Shown here: positions 56,366-64,000 of the stretch, in pieces | How positions within the stretch are numbered: the stretch's first letter is position 1 | Layout: every line of letters begins with the position of its first letter | Origin: Ruegeria sp. Alg231-54 | GTDB lineage: Bacteria > Pseudomonadota > Alphaproteobacteria > Rhodobacterales > Rhodobacteraceae | Direction of reading: 5' to 3' | Length of the DNA: 64,000 nt | Assembly: GCF_900143525.1 (NCBI RefSeq) | Contig: NZ_FREZ01000006.1 | Span: forward strand, 1-64,000 | Position numbers and translations under genes: made by a program | The notes under the pieces: model-generated | Database searches by the model: none | What the model saw: the letters and a program-made list of their open reading frames with translations, nothing else | Told to the model about the DNA's origin: nothing

Positions 56366-57688
56366 TCAGTTCGAGTTCACGCTAGGCTGAAGCGCATTGG
56401 CGGCATCCACCGCGGAAACCCGCGCCTGGGCTGCCTGCTCCCAATCAGCCATAGCTGCCTGCGCCGCTTCGGGCAGGGATTTAAGTTCGGTCAGGGCCGT
56501 TGAGACGTCACCACTGGACAGAGCCGACTCGGCACGAGACAGGATCGCATCCGGACCATCGCCATCTTGTGGGGTGACCGAACGCGCCCCGGTCTGTCGC
56601 TGCAGGAACGCCACCAGACCGGTGGCTTTGTCCGCATCCCGTGCTTCCGCCAACGCGGTTCGCGCAGCGGGTGAGAACGATGCCCGCAAGGTCGACACGC
56701 TTGCAACACCCTTATCGGCGGGGCCCGATAGCGCCTCAGGCACATCAACGCCGCCTGCCTTCAGTTCGGCGACAAGGTCTGCGTAAGGATGACCAGCATC
56801 CAGTTGACCATGCAGGCGCGACAGGATCGCCGCGTTGGTCGCTGCCAGAGCCTCTGCCGAGGCTTTCGCCTCAAGCGCTTGTGCGTCCGACACCATTTTT
56901 TCTACTTCGGCCCGCTGCGCCGCCAGTGAGTCCTGTAATTTTTTCAGTTCGGCCTCAAAGGCTGCCGACGCTTCGGGGGACGCGCCTTGGGTCAGAGCGT
57001 CACTTTCAATTTTACTTAGGCGACTGGCCAAAGGATCAATCTTGCCCGCCAGTTCATCGACACTGGATTTGAGCGTATCCAGATCGGTTGTGATCGGTGT
57101 CACCTGATCGGTCAGCGCTGCAATCTTGCTGTCGACGCCAGATGTGTCGGACAGGGATTTTGTCAGTGCCTCGATCTGAGTGGACTGATCGTTGAGCTTC
57201 GCCTCGAGCGTCGAAAGCGCATCTGTATCACCAGATCCGAACAAGCCCGCGCTGCCGGCTGCAAACCCGATTCCCGCCGCGATAACACCGCCGAGCAAAG
57301 CGGGAACGAATCCACTTCGTTTTTCTTCCTGCTGCGGCTCTTCACGATGCGCTTCTTCCGGCGGAGTGGAGTTCTCTTCCTGGGTCAGTTCCACAGCCGC
57401 TTCGGCTTCGGCTTCGGCTTCGGCTTCGGCTTCGGCTTCGGCTTCGGCTTCGGCTTCGGCTTCGGCTTCGGCTTCGGCTTCGGCTTCGGCTTCGGCTTCG
57501 GCTTCGGCTTCGGCTTCGGCTTCGGCTTCGGCTTCGGCTTCGGCTTCGGCTTCGGCTTCGGAAAGTGTCTCTTCTACCGGCTCATCTGCGTCAACGACAG
57601 TCTCATCACGCTGCGAGGTGAATTCAACCGTTTCGTCCGACTTGGGGTCTTCCACCGGCTTTTGATCGGTTTTTTTCTTACGAGCCAC
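56366..57688 (-). CDS. Mic60/mitofilin-like inner-membrane protein
   Basis: The 440-aa protein has a charged cytoplasmic N terminus, a (Glu-Ala)27 tract, one transmembrane helix (GFVPALLGGVIAAGIGFAAG), a long coiled-coil (about residues 160-300) and a C-terminal mitofilin-like domain (AAFLQRQTGARS-type region, then LTELKSLPEAAQAAMADWEQAAQARV). Alphaproteobacterial Mic60 homologues lie beside hemD and HemY-like genes and shape membrane folds and contact sites. The start AUG has GGGAACGTCGCGG upstream. The repeat tract makes the N-terminal region unusually long. Confidence 0.85.
   Translation of the reverse strand: MARKKKTDQKPVEDPKSDETVEFTSQRDETVVDADEPVEETLSEAEAEAEAEAEAEAEAEAEAEAEAEAEAEAEAEAEAEAEAEAEAEAEAEAEAEAAVELTQEENSTPPEEAHREEPQQEEKRSGFVPALLGGVIAAGIGFAAGSAGLFGSGDTDALSTLEAKLNDQSTQIEALTKSLSDTSGVDSKIAALTDQVTPITTDLDTLKSSVDELAGKIDPLASRLSKIESDALTQGASPEASAAFEAELKKLQDSLAAQRAEVEKMVSDAQALEAKASAEALAATNAAILSRLHGQLDAGHPYADLVAELKAGGVDVPEALSGPADKGVASVSTLRASFSPAARTALAEARDADKATGLVAFLQRQTGARSVTPQDGDGPDAILSRAESALSSGDVSTALTELKSLPEAAQAAMADWEQAAQARVSAVDAANALQPSVNSN
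57399..57560. repeat. Hexanucleotide microsatellite, 27 copies of GCTTCG
   Basis: Exactly 162 bp consist of 27 perfect tandem copies of GCTTCG (GAAGCC on the coding strand) without a single substitution. They encode Glu-Ala x27 in the Mic60-like protein, before its transmembrane helix. Because the unit is 6 bp, gain or loss of copies changes length but never the reading frame. Confidence 0.97.
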
Positions 57689-57742
57689 CGCGACGTTCCC
57701 CTTATCGAATCCAATTTCATATGAATAACAGACCGCTCTAAG

Positions 57743-58456
57743 TTAATCAGTGGTCCCTCCACGCTCAACCCGCATCGCGTGTTTGACAAGCTTTTTCACG
57801 ACTTTCCGCATTTTCTTGGGTGTCGGCTCTTTGGCGATCTTCAGGCGCTCATAGTCCAAGGAATAAAGGGGCTCGGCCGTGGCTTCGCTAATGGCAACCA
57901 GCCACAAGGGCGCGGTTCCGGTCCAAATTTCGGCAAATTGTCGCGCCGTTCGGGGCGAAAACAGCGGTGCGAGAACAGGTCTGTCACCGGATGTGGCCGC
58001 AGCCGCTTCGGATGTCAGCGGTAACAAACGCTGTTGATAAACAATCTGTTCGTGAACCGTCAGCCCCGATTCGGTCAGACGCCCGGCAACATTTCCCCGC
58101 GTATGTTCACCCCTGAGATGCAGCAATGGGCTTTCAGGCCGGTGTTTCAACAGGTTGGCCACCAGTTCTTCGGCGGTATTGCCCACCATCAATGCATCCC
58201 ATCCAGCCCCTTTGGCTGTTCCAGTGGTCGCCGGACCAACACAATAGGCGGGCAGATCGGGCTTAACGCCCAGCGACGCGGCGGCATTGACCGAGTTGGC
58301 CGAAGTAAAGATCAATCCGCGAATTCCGTCCGTTTCGACCGCAACCCTCAGGGGTCGGATTTCCAGGATCGGAGAATAGATGACATCCACCCGCGACCTG
58401 ACGCGGTCCGACAGCTGTGCCACAAACCTTTCAGAGGCGGCGCGAGGGCGGGTCAT
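57743..58456 (-). CDS. hemD: Uroporphyrinogen-III synthase
   Basis: The 237-aa protein closes hydroxymethylbilane to uroporphyrinogen III in heme and cobalamin synthesis. The family is poorly conserved, but the pattern fits: [14 protein letters not shown] at the start, [44 protein letters not shown] and [18 protein letters not shown] start at the ATG at 58456; the frame continues through the tsaD upstream region. It is divergent from tsaD and lies 54 bp ahead of the Mic60-like gene. Confidence 0.9.
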   Translation of the reverse strand: MTRPRAASERFVAQLSDRVRSRVDVIYSPILEIRPLRVAVETDGIRGLIFTSANSVNAAASLGVKPDLPAYCVGPATTGTAKGAGWDALMVGNTAEELVANLLKHRPESPLLHLRGEHTRGNVAGRLTESGLTVHEQIVYQQRLLPLTSEAAAATSGDRPVLAPLFSPRTARQFAEIWTGTAPLWLVAISEATAEPLYSLDYERLKIAKEPTPKKMRKVVKKLVKHAMRVERGGTTD

Positions 58457-58552
58457 CAACAAATACAATGGCGGGGCCTTCGGCCTTGGGATTGTTTGCG
58501 TCCGCGCAGGGTGATACCCCGCTTGAGTGTCATGATGCAACGGATCAGGCCT

Positions 58553-59650
58553 ATGGTGCAAACACTTACCGTTCTTGGATTGGAAAGCAGCTGTGATGAC
58601 ACGGCCGCCGCTGTTGTGCGCCAATCCGATGGTGCGGGTGCCGAGGTTCTGTCGTCTATCGTTCACGGTCAAACCGAGCTGCACAGCGCATTTGGCGGCG
58701 TCGTGCCCGAAATCGCAGCGCGGGCCCATGCCGAAAAGCTGGATATTTGCGTGGTGCAGGCGTTAGAGGCTGCAGGACTGACACTGGCCGATATGGATGC
58801 GATCGCCGTCACTGCGGGTCCCGGCCTGATCGGCGGGGTCATGTCCGGCGTCATGTGCGCCAAGGGGCTGAGTGCCGCGACCGGGCTTCCCCTGATAGGC
58901 GTAAACCATCTGGCGGGTCATGCGCTGACGCCGCGCCTGACGGATAGTATCGCGTTTCCCTATCTGATGTTGTTGGTTTCAGGCGGGCACTGTCAGTACC
59001 TGATCGCGCACGGGCCGGAACAATTTACGCGACTGGGCGGAACAATTGACGATGCCCCCGGCGAGGCGTTCGACAAAACCGCCCGCTTGCTGGGCCTGTC
59101 GCAACCCGGCGGTCCTTTTGTGGAGACTGAAGCACGTTCTGGCGATCCCAAGCGTTTCCGGTTTCCCCGACCTCTGCTGGATCGGCCGGGATGTGATCTC
59201 TCCTTTTCGGGGCTGAAAACCGCGTTGATGCGGATGCGGGATCAGATTGTTGCCGAAAAGGGCGGCCTGACCCGTCAGGACCGCGCTGATCTGTGTGCCG
59301 GATTTCAGCAAGCCATCGTCGATACTCTGGCCGAAAAAACCCGCCGCGCAATTGACAGGTATCTTGAGGAAAACCCTACAGACCCGGTTGTTGCCGTCGC
59401 TGGTGGTGTGGCCGCCAATACCGCCATTCGATCCGCGTTAGAGACTGTTTGCGCGGAAAAAGGCGCGCGCTTTACCGCACCACCACTCAACCTTTGCACC
59501 GACAATGCCGCCATGATCGCATTTGCCGGAATAGAACGGTTTCGCATAGGCGCACGCGACGGGCTGGACCTGACCGCCCGCCCACGCTGGCCGCTGGATA
59601 AAACCAGCCCCGCGATGTTGGGCGGCGGTAAGAAAGGCGCCAAGGCATGA
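58553..59650 (+). CDS. tsaD: tRNA N6-threonylcarbamoyladenosine transferase TsaD
   Basis: The 365-aa protein attaches threonylcarbamoyl to A37 of ANN-decoding tRNAs. It has the Kae1 metal motif [11 protein letters not shown], the N-terminal ATPase segment [17 protein letters not shown], the [10 protein letters not shown] segment and [10 protein letters not shown] near the end. The ATG at 58553 gives the usual N terminus; in-frame ATGs about 20-25 bp upstream cannot be excluded. Its stop overlaps gpsA by 4 bp. Confidence 0.97.
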   Translation: MVQTLTVLGLESSCDDTAAAVVRQSDGAGAEVLSSIVHGQTELHSAFGGVVPEIAARAHAEKLDICVVQALEAAGLTLADMDAIAVTAGPGLIGGVMSGVMCAKGLSAATGLPLIGVNHLAGHALTPRLTDSIAFPYLMLLVSGGHCQYLIAHGPEQFTRLGGTIDDAPGEAFDKTARLLGLSQPGGPFVETEARSGDPKRFRFPRPLLDRPGCDLSFSGLKTALMRMRDQIVAEKGGLTRQDRADLCAGFQQAIVDTLAEKTRRAIDRYLEENPTDPVVAVAGGVAANTAIRSALETVCAEKGARFTAPPLNLCTDNAAMIAFAGIERFRIGARDGLDLTARPRWPLDKTSPAMLGGGKKGAKA

Positions 59651-60609
59651 GCGTTTCCGTTCTGGGATCCGGCGCATTCGGCACGAGCCTGGCCATTTCA
59701 TTGACCGGGAACGGGTCGGTTACGCTTTGGTCTCGGGATCAGGATCAGGCCCAGCATATGCAAACAGCGCGTGAAAACACCCAGCGTTTGCCTGGCGTGG
59801 CCTTGCCTACTGATATCACGGTAACATCGAACATCGATCAGGCAACCGAGGCTGATGTCCTGCTGATGGCCGTCCCCATGCAGAAATTGCGCGACGCCCT
59901 GCTTGAACATGCCTCAGCTCTCGCCGGAAAAACCCTGGTGGCATGCTGCAAGGGTATTGAGCTTTCGTCCGGACTTGGGCCGATTTCAGTGATCCAGCAA
60001 ACGGTCCCGGATGCGCGACCTGCTTTGCTGACCGGGCCCAGCTTTGCCGACGACATTGCGAGCGGACTGCCGACCGCGCTGACCCTGGCCTGCGCCGATA
60101 ACACGCTTGGCCGGACTTTGCAGGAAGATTTGACCACAGCGAATCTGCGCCTTTATCGCACGTCTGACGTGATCGGGGCCGAATTGGGCGGCGCCTTGAA
60201 AAACGTGATCGCCATTGGATGTGGTGCTGCAATCGGGGCCGGGTTGGGCGACAGCGCGCGCGCCGCCTTGATGACACGCGGGTTTGCAGAAATGCAGCGC
60301 TTTGCGCTGATGCGCGGGGCGCGACCCGATACGCTTATGGGATTGTCTGGATTGGGGGATCTGGTCCTGACTTGCTCGTCCGAACTATCCCGAAACTATC
60401 GCTTTGGCCTATCATTGGGTCGGAATATCCAGTTCGATACCCACACAACCGTTGAAGGCGTCGCCACTGCGCGCGCCATGACGGAAATTGCCACCGCCGA
60501 AGGGCTGGATATGCCTATCAGTACAACGGTGGCAGACCTAAGCAGTGGCGCATACAGTGTGACCGAAGCCATTCAAACCCTGCTCAACCGACCCCTGAAG
60601 GAGGAATAA
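59647..60609 (+). CDS. gpsA: Glycerol-3-phosphate dehydrogenase [NAD(P)+]
   Basis: The 320-aa enzyme reduces dihydroxyacetone phosphate to glycerol-3-phosphate for phospholipid synthesis. It has the dinucleotide-binding motif [12 protein letters not shown] at residues 5-16, the catalytic Lys in [15 protein letters not shown] and the [14 protein letters not shown] substrate region. It overlaps tsaD (ATGA), and the small YciI gene follows after 1 bp. Confidence 0.97.
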   Translation: MSVSVLGSGAFGTSLAISLTGNGSVTLWSRDQDQAQHMQTARENTQRLPGVALPTDITVTSNIDQATEADVLLMAVPMQKLRDALLEHASALAGKTLVACCKGIELSSGLGPISVIQQTVPDARPALLTGPSFADDIASGLPTALTLACADNTLGRTLQEDLTTANLRLYRTSDVIGAELGGALKNVIAIGCGAAIGAGLGDSARAALMTRGFAEMQRFALMRGARPDTLMGLSGLGDLVLTCSSELSRNYRFGLSLGRNIQFDTHTTVEGVATARAMTEIATAEGLDMPISTTVADLSSGAYSVTEAIQTLLNRPLKEE

Positions 60610-60610
60610 T

Positions 60611-60880
60611 ATGCTGATCGCTCTCATTGCCCGTGACAAGGACGGCGCGCTGCAAACCCGGCTGGACAACCGCTCGGCCCACCTGGCCTATATCGAGGAA
60701 ACGGGTGTCGTTGCGCAGGCGGGTCCCTTGCTGGAAGGGGAAGCGATGATCGGTTCGCTGATTATTCTGGAGGTCGAGGACATGGCCGCCGCGCAAAACT
60801 GGGCGGACAATGACCCTTACGCAAAAGCCGGGTTGTTCCAATCGGTTGACCTGATTGCGTGGAAAAAGGTCATAGGCTGA
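60611..60880 (+). CDS. YciI-family protein
   Basis: The 89-aa protein is a single ferredoxin-like YCII domain. It has the conserved pattern ALIARDKDGALQTRLDNRSAHLAYIEE with the His in RSAHLAY, and MIGSLIILEVEDMAAAQNWADNDPYAKAGLF with the Asp of NDPY. The family function is unclear (possibly small-molecule lyase or isomerase). It is co-transcribed with gpsA and overlaps the EVE gene start (TGATG). AAGGAGG precedes its ATG. Confidence 0.93.
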   Translation: MLIALIARDKDGALQTRLDNRSAHLAYIEETGVVAQAGPLLEGEAMIGSLIILEVEDMAAAQNWADNDPYAKAGLFQSVDLIAWKKVIG

Positions 60881-61302
60881 TGGCGTATTGGCTGTTCAAA
60901 TCCGAACCATCGACTTGGGGGTGGGACCAACAGGTTGCCAAAGGGGATGCGGGCGAAGAATGGGACGGCGTGCGCAACTATCAGGCGCGCAATTTCATGC
61001 GTCAGATGGCGGTTGGCGATCGCGGGTTCTTCTACCACTCGCAAAAGGACAAGGCGATTGTTGGTATTGTCGAGGTCTGCGCGCCGGCGCACCCCGACAG
61101 CACCACGGATGATGAGCGTTGGGAATGCGTGGACATCAAGGCCGTTCGCCCGTTTACAACCCCTGTCACGCTGGACCAGATCAAGGCTGACGAACGTTTG
61201 GGGGAAATGGTGCTGGTCAAAAACTCGCGCCTGTCTGTTCAGCCGGTCAGCGATGCGGAATGGCAGGTGATCTGCGACCTGGGCGGCACACAGGCTACTT
61301 AA
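60880..61302 (+). CDS. EVE-domain protein
   Basis: The 140-aa protein is a single EVE (PUA-like) domain. It begins YWLFKSEPSTWGWDQQ and has GVRNYQARNFMRQMAVGDRGFFYHSQKDKAIVGIVEV, the pocket that can recognise modified bases in related proteins. The tsaD-gpsA-yciI-EVE order is a single tightly packed unit. The ATG at 60880 shares its A with the YciI stop codon. Confidence 0.93.
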   Translation: MAYWLFKSEPSTWGWDQQVAKGDAGEEWDGVRNYQARNFMRQMAVGDRGFFYHSQKDKAIVGIVEVCAPAHPDSTTDDERWECVDIKAVRPFTTPVTLDQIKADERLGEMVLVKNSRLSVQPVSDAEWQVICDLGGTQAT

Positions 61303-61458
61303 TACCAGATTAAAGGGAAGGCCCTGACAGATGCAGAACCTTCCCTACCCCGCGTGCTCCCGACTCACCACACGCGTATGGAAATTTTGGCTCTGACCGT
61401 CCTGGTCACGTCCTGACACTAACCGATCCTCGCGGCGCGGTTCAAACGGCAAGTACTT

Positions 61459-61493
61459 AAAATTGGAAACGCCCGCCAGGGATCTGACGGGCG
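61459..61493 (-). terminator. Terminator of the DUF2853 gene
   Basis: On the minus strand CGCCCGTCAG and CTGGCGGGCG pair with one mismatch across ATCC (61470-61493), followed by TTTCCAATTTT. The hairpin begins 22 bp after the DUF2853 stop. The rest of 61303-61458 shows only a weak 8-bp inverted repeat (61314-61346) and no gene. Confidence 0.8.
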
Positions 61494-61515
61494 CTGCAAA
61501 AAAGGTGTGGCGGGA

Positions 61516-61857
61516 TCAGCTGTAAACAGCCTCTTTGCCGAAATGCTTGGTCAGCATGTAATACACGACAGCGCGGTATTTGTTGCGCTCGGACATGCCA
61601 TAGGTTTCCAGCGCCTTGTTGATCGCTTCCATCAGTTCCGGTCCGTCCGACAGGCCCAGCTTTTTGATGAGGAAGTTGTTCTTGACCGTTTCCAACTCAC
61701 CTTCCTGAGTTGCCGCGACAGTCGATGCGTCGGCGTCATAAATTGCAGGGCCACAGCCGATTGTGACTTTAGTCAGCAGATCCATATCTGCGTCCATACC
61801 GCATTTGGACTTCAGGTCCTCGGCATATTTAGCGATCAGGTCGTCGCGTTTTCCCAT
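61516..61857 (-). CDS. DUF2853-family protein
   Basis: The 113-aa protein matches the small DUF2853 family: a helical domain starting MGKRDDLIAKYAEDLKSKCG and ending YRAVVYYMLTKHFGKEAVYS. The function is unknown. GGAGATAACC precedes the ATG at 61857, and the longer frame is not supported. It is monocistronic, divergent from the DUF899 gene, and has its own terminator. Confidence 0.87.
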   Translation of the reverse strand: MGKRDDLIAKYAEDLKSKCGMDADMDLLTKVTIGCGPAIYDADASTVAATQEGELETVKNNFLIKKLGLSDGPELMEAINKALETYGMSERNKYRAVVYYMLTKHFGKEAVYS

Positions 61858-61997
61858 GGTTATCTCCCGGTTGAAACTCGTTTTTGGCCTTACCAGCGCC
61901 GCAGACACGGTAACGGGAGCGGGAATTTGCACAAAGGGAAAAATTAGCGGCATTCCCCCTAAACCCTGCCGGTCTGATCTGAGGCTTGATTTTGACG

Positions 61998-62020
61998 AAC
62001 CTTTATTTAACAATAAGGTT
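61998..62020. promoter_or_regulatory. Near-palindrome upstream of the DUF899 gene
   Basis: AACCTTTATT and AATAAGGTT form a near-perfect inverted repeat directly after TTGACG (61992-61997). It is 36 bp before the DUF899 start, at a place where a repressor would block a promoter. No good -10 at 17 bp is visible. Confidence 0.3.
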
Positions 62021-62055
62021 AAATATATCATTCGTTTTGGAATCAGGAGGTCACA

Positions 62056-62703
62056 ATGCCCGTGTCGCTACCCAACGAAACTTCGCAATACAGAACCGCA
62101 CGAAACACCTTGCTGTCGGCTGAGGCTGAACTGCGGGCTCAAATTGAAAAGGTTGCAAAGCTGCGTCGCAGTTTGCCCAAAGGCGGGGCAGTTCCGCGGG
62201 ACTATGCATTTCGGTCTGATCGAGGTGCGCCGACGCCGCTGTCGTCTTTGTTCGGATCACATGACACCTTGGCAATATACTCGCTTATGTACGGGCCGGA
62301 TGCAGAGGCACCTTGCCCGATGTGTTCTGCCTTTCTGGACGGGTTGAATGGACAGATCGCCCATATATCGCAGAAAATCGCCTTTGCGGTCGTGGCGCAA
62401 AACACCTGTGAAAGGCTGGCAGCGCTAAAAGCGGATATGTCGTGGGATGATCTACCGCTTTTTTCTGCATTGGGCACAGACTATCAGCGCGACTATCTGG
62501 CCGAGGCCGAGGATGGAAGCCAACTGCCGATCCTGAACGTCTTTCAGCGCGATGCGGACGGCATAAGCCATTTCTGGAGTTCCGAGCTGTTCTTCGAGCC
62601 CAGTGACTGGCATCCGCGGCACGTAGATGCAGCGTGGCCCCTGTGGAATATTCTGGATTTTACACCACAAGGACGCGGAGATTTCTTTCCGTCCCTGCGT
62701 TAA
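62056..62703 (+). CDS. DUF899-family thioredoxin-like protein
   Basis: The 215-aa protein has the DUF899 pattern: an N-terminal helix (RTARNTLLSAEAELRAQIEKVAKLRRSLP), then GGAVPRDYAF and a thioredoxin-like core with MYGPDAEAPCPMCSAFLDGLNGQI. The CPMC pair occupies the usual redox position. The family function is unknown. AGGAGG stands 6 nt before the ATG. Confidence 0.87.
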   Translation: MPVSLPNETSQYRTARNTLLSAEAELRAQIEKVAKLRRSLPKGGAVPRDYAFRSDRGAPTPLSSLFGSHDTLAIYSLMYGPDAEAPCPMCSAFLDGLNGQIAHISQKIAFAVVAQNTCERLAALKADMSWDDLPLFSALGTDYQRDYLAEAEDGSQLPILNVFQRDADGISHFWSSELFFEPSDWHPRHVDAAWPLWNILDFTPQGRGDFFPSLR

Positions 62704-62720
62704 ATACCCATCACGGTAAA

Positions 62721-63470
62721 CTATCGGCAATAACCCCAACCGGGACCCTGAAGATGAAAGTGGTCCGCGTGCAGGCGATTGAAATCAGGACCCAATACCA
62801 CACGAAACCAATCACATCCGCCGCGCCAGATCTGGCGCAGAAATACACCGTCAGGTCCTTCGGCGCCCCAATCGGATAGCAAGGTCAGGCTGCGCCCATC
62901 GGCGAGCTGTAAACCAACAATATCAATGGAATCCGCCTTGGCATGGCTGCTCCAACCGCTGCTCTGACCCTGAGCGGTGCGCATCTGGCGGCAATTGTAA
63001 CTGCCCACATGCCGCAACCGGCTGACCTGCGTGCCCAAAAGATCTCTCGCAGTGGGTTGAACGACATGATGTTCCCACATGGCCAGCCGCAGAGTGGTCG
63101 CGCAACTGGTTTCAACCGCATTTACATCCGATGTCACCAGCGCAGACAACAGACCACGCCCGGTGATGCCGCAATTCTCATCCACGACCAGATCATCCAT
63201 CGCCTCAAAGTTCGCGCCGGCGTCGACCAAGGCGGCGCGGCACTGTACTTCGTTCAACGGCGCGCGATTAAGCTGAAACAGGGTAATTGGCGTGACCGGT
63301 GCAGTTATTTTCAGTTCTCGCAAGGGGTTCCAATGCGATGGCACGGGTGTTTCCGGATGCGCCAGCAACCACCATCCGCCCCCTCCGAACAGGATGGCTA
63401 CAACAGCGATACTAAAAACAAAAGACGCCGCCGATAACAGGAATCGGCGGCGTCCGGAGTGTTTGCTCAT
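62721..63470 (-). CDS. Extensin-like C-terminal domain protein
   Basis: The 249-aa protein has a basic N terminus with a signal-anchor helix (about residues 14-35) and the extensin-like domain found in alphaproteobacteria: CRAALVDAGANFEAMDDL, the central SYNCRQMR, HAKADSIDIVGLQLADG, and HADHFHLQGPGWGYCR at the end. The His and Asp residues in the last two motifs resemble the metal site of peptidases in the DacB/VanY-like group. I use the ATG at 63470; a TTG at 63488 sharing TTGA with the ahcY stop is an alternative. Confidence 0.85.
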   Translation of the reverse strand: MSKHSGRRRFLLSAASFVFSIAVVAILFGGGGWWLLAHPETPVPSHWNPLRELKITAPVTPITLFQLNRAPLNEVQCRAALVDAGANFEAMDDLVVDENCGITGRGLLSALVTSDVNAVETSCATTLRLAMWEHHVVQPTARDLLGTQVSRLRHVGSYNCRQMRTAQGQSSGWSSHAKADSIDIVGLQLADGRSLTLLSDWGAEGPDGVFLRQIWRGGCDWFRVVLGPDFNRLHADHFHLQGPGWGYCR

Positions 63471-63484
63471 GCGTTCTTTCGCAC

Positions 63485-64000
63485 TCAATAACGGTAATGT
63501 TCCGGCTTGTAGGGGCCTTCGGGCTTCACGCCAATGTAAGACGCCTGCTCGTTGTCCATCTTGGTAAGTTTGACACCGATACGGTCCAGATGCAGACGCG
63601 CAACTTTTTCATCCAGATGCTTGGGTAGGATGTAGACGTCGTTGTTATACTGGTCGCCCTTGGTGAACAGCTCGATCTGCGCCAGAACCTGGTTGGTGAA
63701 CGAGGCCGACATCACGAAAGATGGGTGACCGGTCGCATTGCCGAGGTTCAGCAGGCGGCCTTCGGACAGCAGGATGATGCGATTGCCCGAGGGCAGTTCG
63801 ATCATGTCCACCTGTTCTTTGATGTTGGTCCACTTGTGGTTCTTCAGGCTGGCCACCTGAATCTCGTTGTCGAAGTGACCAATATTGCCGACGATCGCCA
63901 TGTCCTTCATCTCGCGCATATGTTCAATGCGGATCACGTCCTTGTTGCCAGTGGTGGTGATGAAGATGTCGGCAGATGCGACTTCGTCTTCCAGCAGCGT
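63485..64000 (-). CDS. ahcY: Adenosylhomocysteinase, C-terminal part
   Basis: The 171 residues present belong to S-adenosylhomocysteine hydrolase, which splits SAH into adenosine and homocysteine. The NAD-binding region has [34 protein letters not shown], followed by [22 protein letters not shown] and the family C terminus ending YKPEHYRY. The start lies beyond the right edge of the window. The extensin-like gene follows at once on the same strand. Confidence 0.97.
   Translation of the reverse strand, partial: TLLEDEVASADIFITTTGNKDVIRIEHMREMKDMAIVGNIGHFDNEIQVASLKNHKWTNIKEQVDMIELPSGNRIILLSEGRLLNLGNATGHPSFVMSASFTNQVLAQIELFTKGDQYNNDVYILPKHLDEKVARLHLDRIGVKLTKMDNEQASYIGVKPEGPYKPEHYRY

Noticed and set aside
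57399..57560. Possible CRISPR array
   Set aside because: The array is a pure 6-bp tandem repeat without spacers. No CRISPR-like repeat-spacer pattern or cas gene is in the window.
57192..57724. Plus-strand frames with (Ala-Ser) or (Gly-Phe) repeats
   Set aside because: They are the other-frame readings of the GCTTCG microsatellite. Any repeat of 6 bp without stop codons stays open in all frames.

Overview
The window looks like a chromosomal piece of a marine Rhodobacteraceae (Roseobacter-group) alphaproteobacterium. This rests on the GC-rich, densely packed, often 4-bp-overlapping genes and on family-level gene order: form I CO dehydrogenase genes in coxC-M-S-L-D-E-F-G order, hemD/Mic60-like/HemY-like genes beside tsaD-gpsA, a tripartite tricarboxylate transporter, and a complex I NDUFA9-like gene. 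No prophage, transposase, integrase or CRISPR array was seen; almost everything is housekeeping or catabolic.

Region by region. 1-811: the 5' end of a 16S rRNA gene running off the left edge, with its leader (boxA, a 21-bp triple repeat, hairpin) and a TTGCAG-N17-TAAATA promoter. 812-4851: katG, an SDR protein and a methyltransferase. 4858-9846: an acyl-CoA cassette (acyl-CoA dehydrogenase, ADP-forming acyl-CoA ligase, CaiD-like hydratase) next to a divergent GlxA/AraC-type regulator. 9843-12604: sterol-desaturase-like and class II aldolase genes with a divergent GcvA-like LysR regulator. 12749-16429: ade-amn purine salvage and an HU protein. 16774-20391: a glycine-zipper protein, an AraC regulator and a small membrane protein plus HlyD-type adaptor. 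20515-29056: BCCT-like and DMT transporters, glutathione peroxidase, msrB-msrA, a HyuA-like protein, queG, a GST and mtgA. 29218-37658: gltD-GFA-gltB (GOGAT with an inserted small zinc protein), uppP and an NDUFA9-like protein. 37857-37943: tRNA-Leu(CAG) with a clear promoter.

38047-46582 is a complete aerobic CO dehydrogenase locus. CoxL carries the form I active-site signature AYRCSFR, so CO oxidation as a supplementary energy source is likely. 46725-54836 is a carboxylate-uptake system: a response regulator, a 2CSK_N-type sensor kinase and an extra periplasmic binding protein face tctC-tctB-tctA, which is followed without a gap by a family III CoA-transferase and a citryl-CoA-lyase-like enzyme. 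Together they suggest import of a tricarboxylate, activation to its CoA thioester and cleavage to acetyl-CoA plus an oxoacid.

54841-64000: HemY-like, Mic60-like (with a 27-copy GAAGCC microsatellite), hemD, then tsaD-gpsA-yciI-EVE on the other strand, DUF2853, DUF899 and extensin-like genes, and the 3' part of ahcY.

Two copies of a GC-rich double-hairpin element with a conserved tail (CCCCCG...GGATATTT...CCAGATGAAGA) sit between the GST gene and queG and between coxL and coxD. In the first it supplies the probable queG start codon. In the second it starts a 7-codon ORF that overlaps the probable coxD TTG start.
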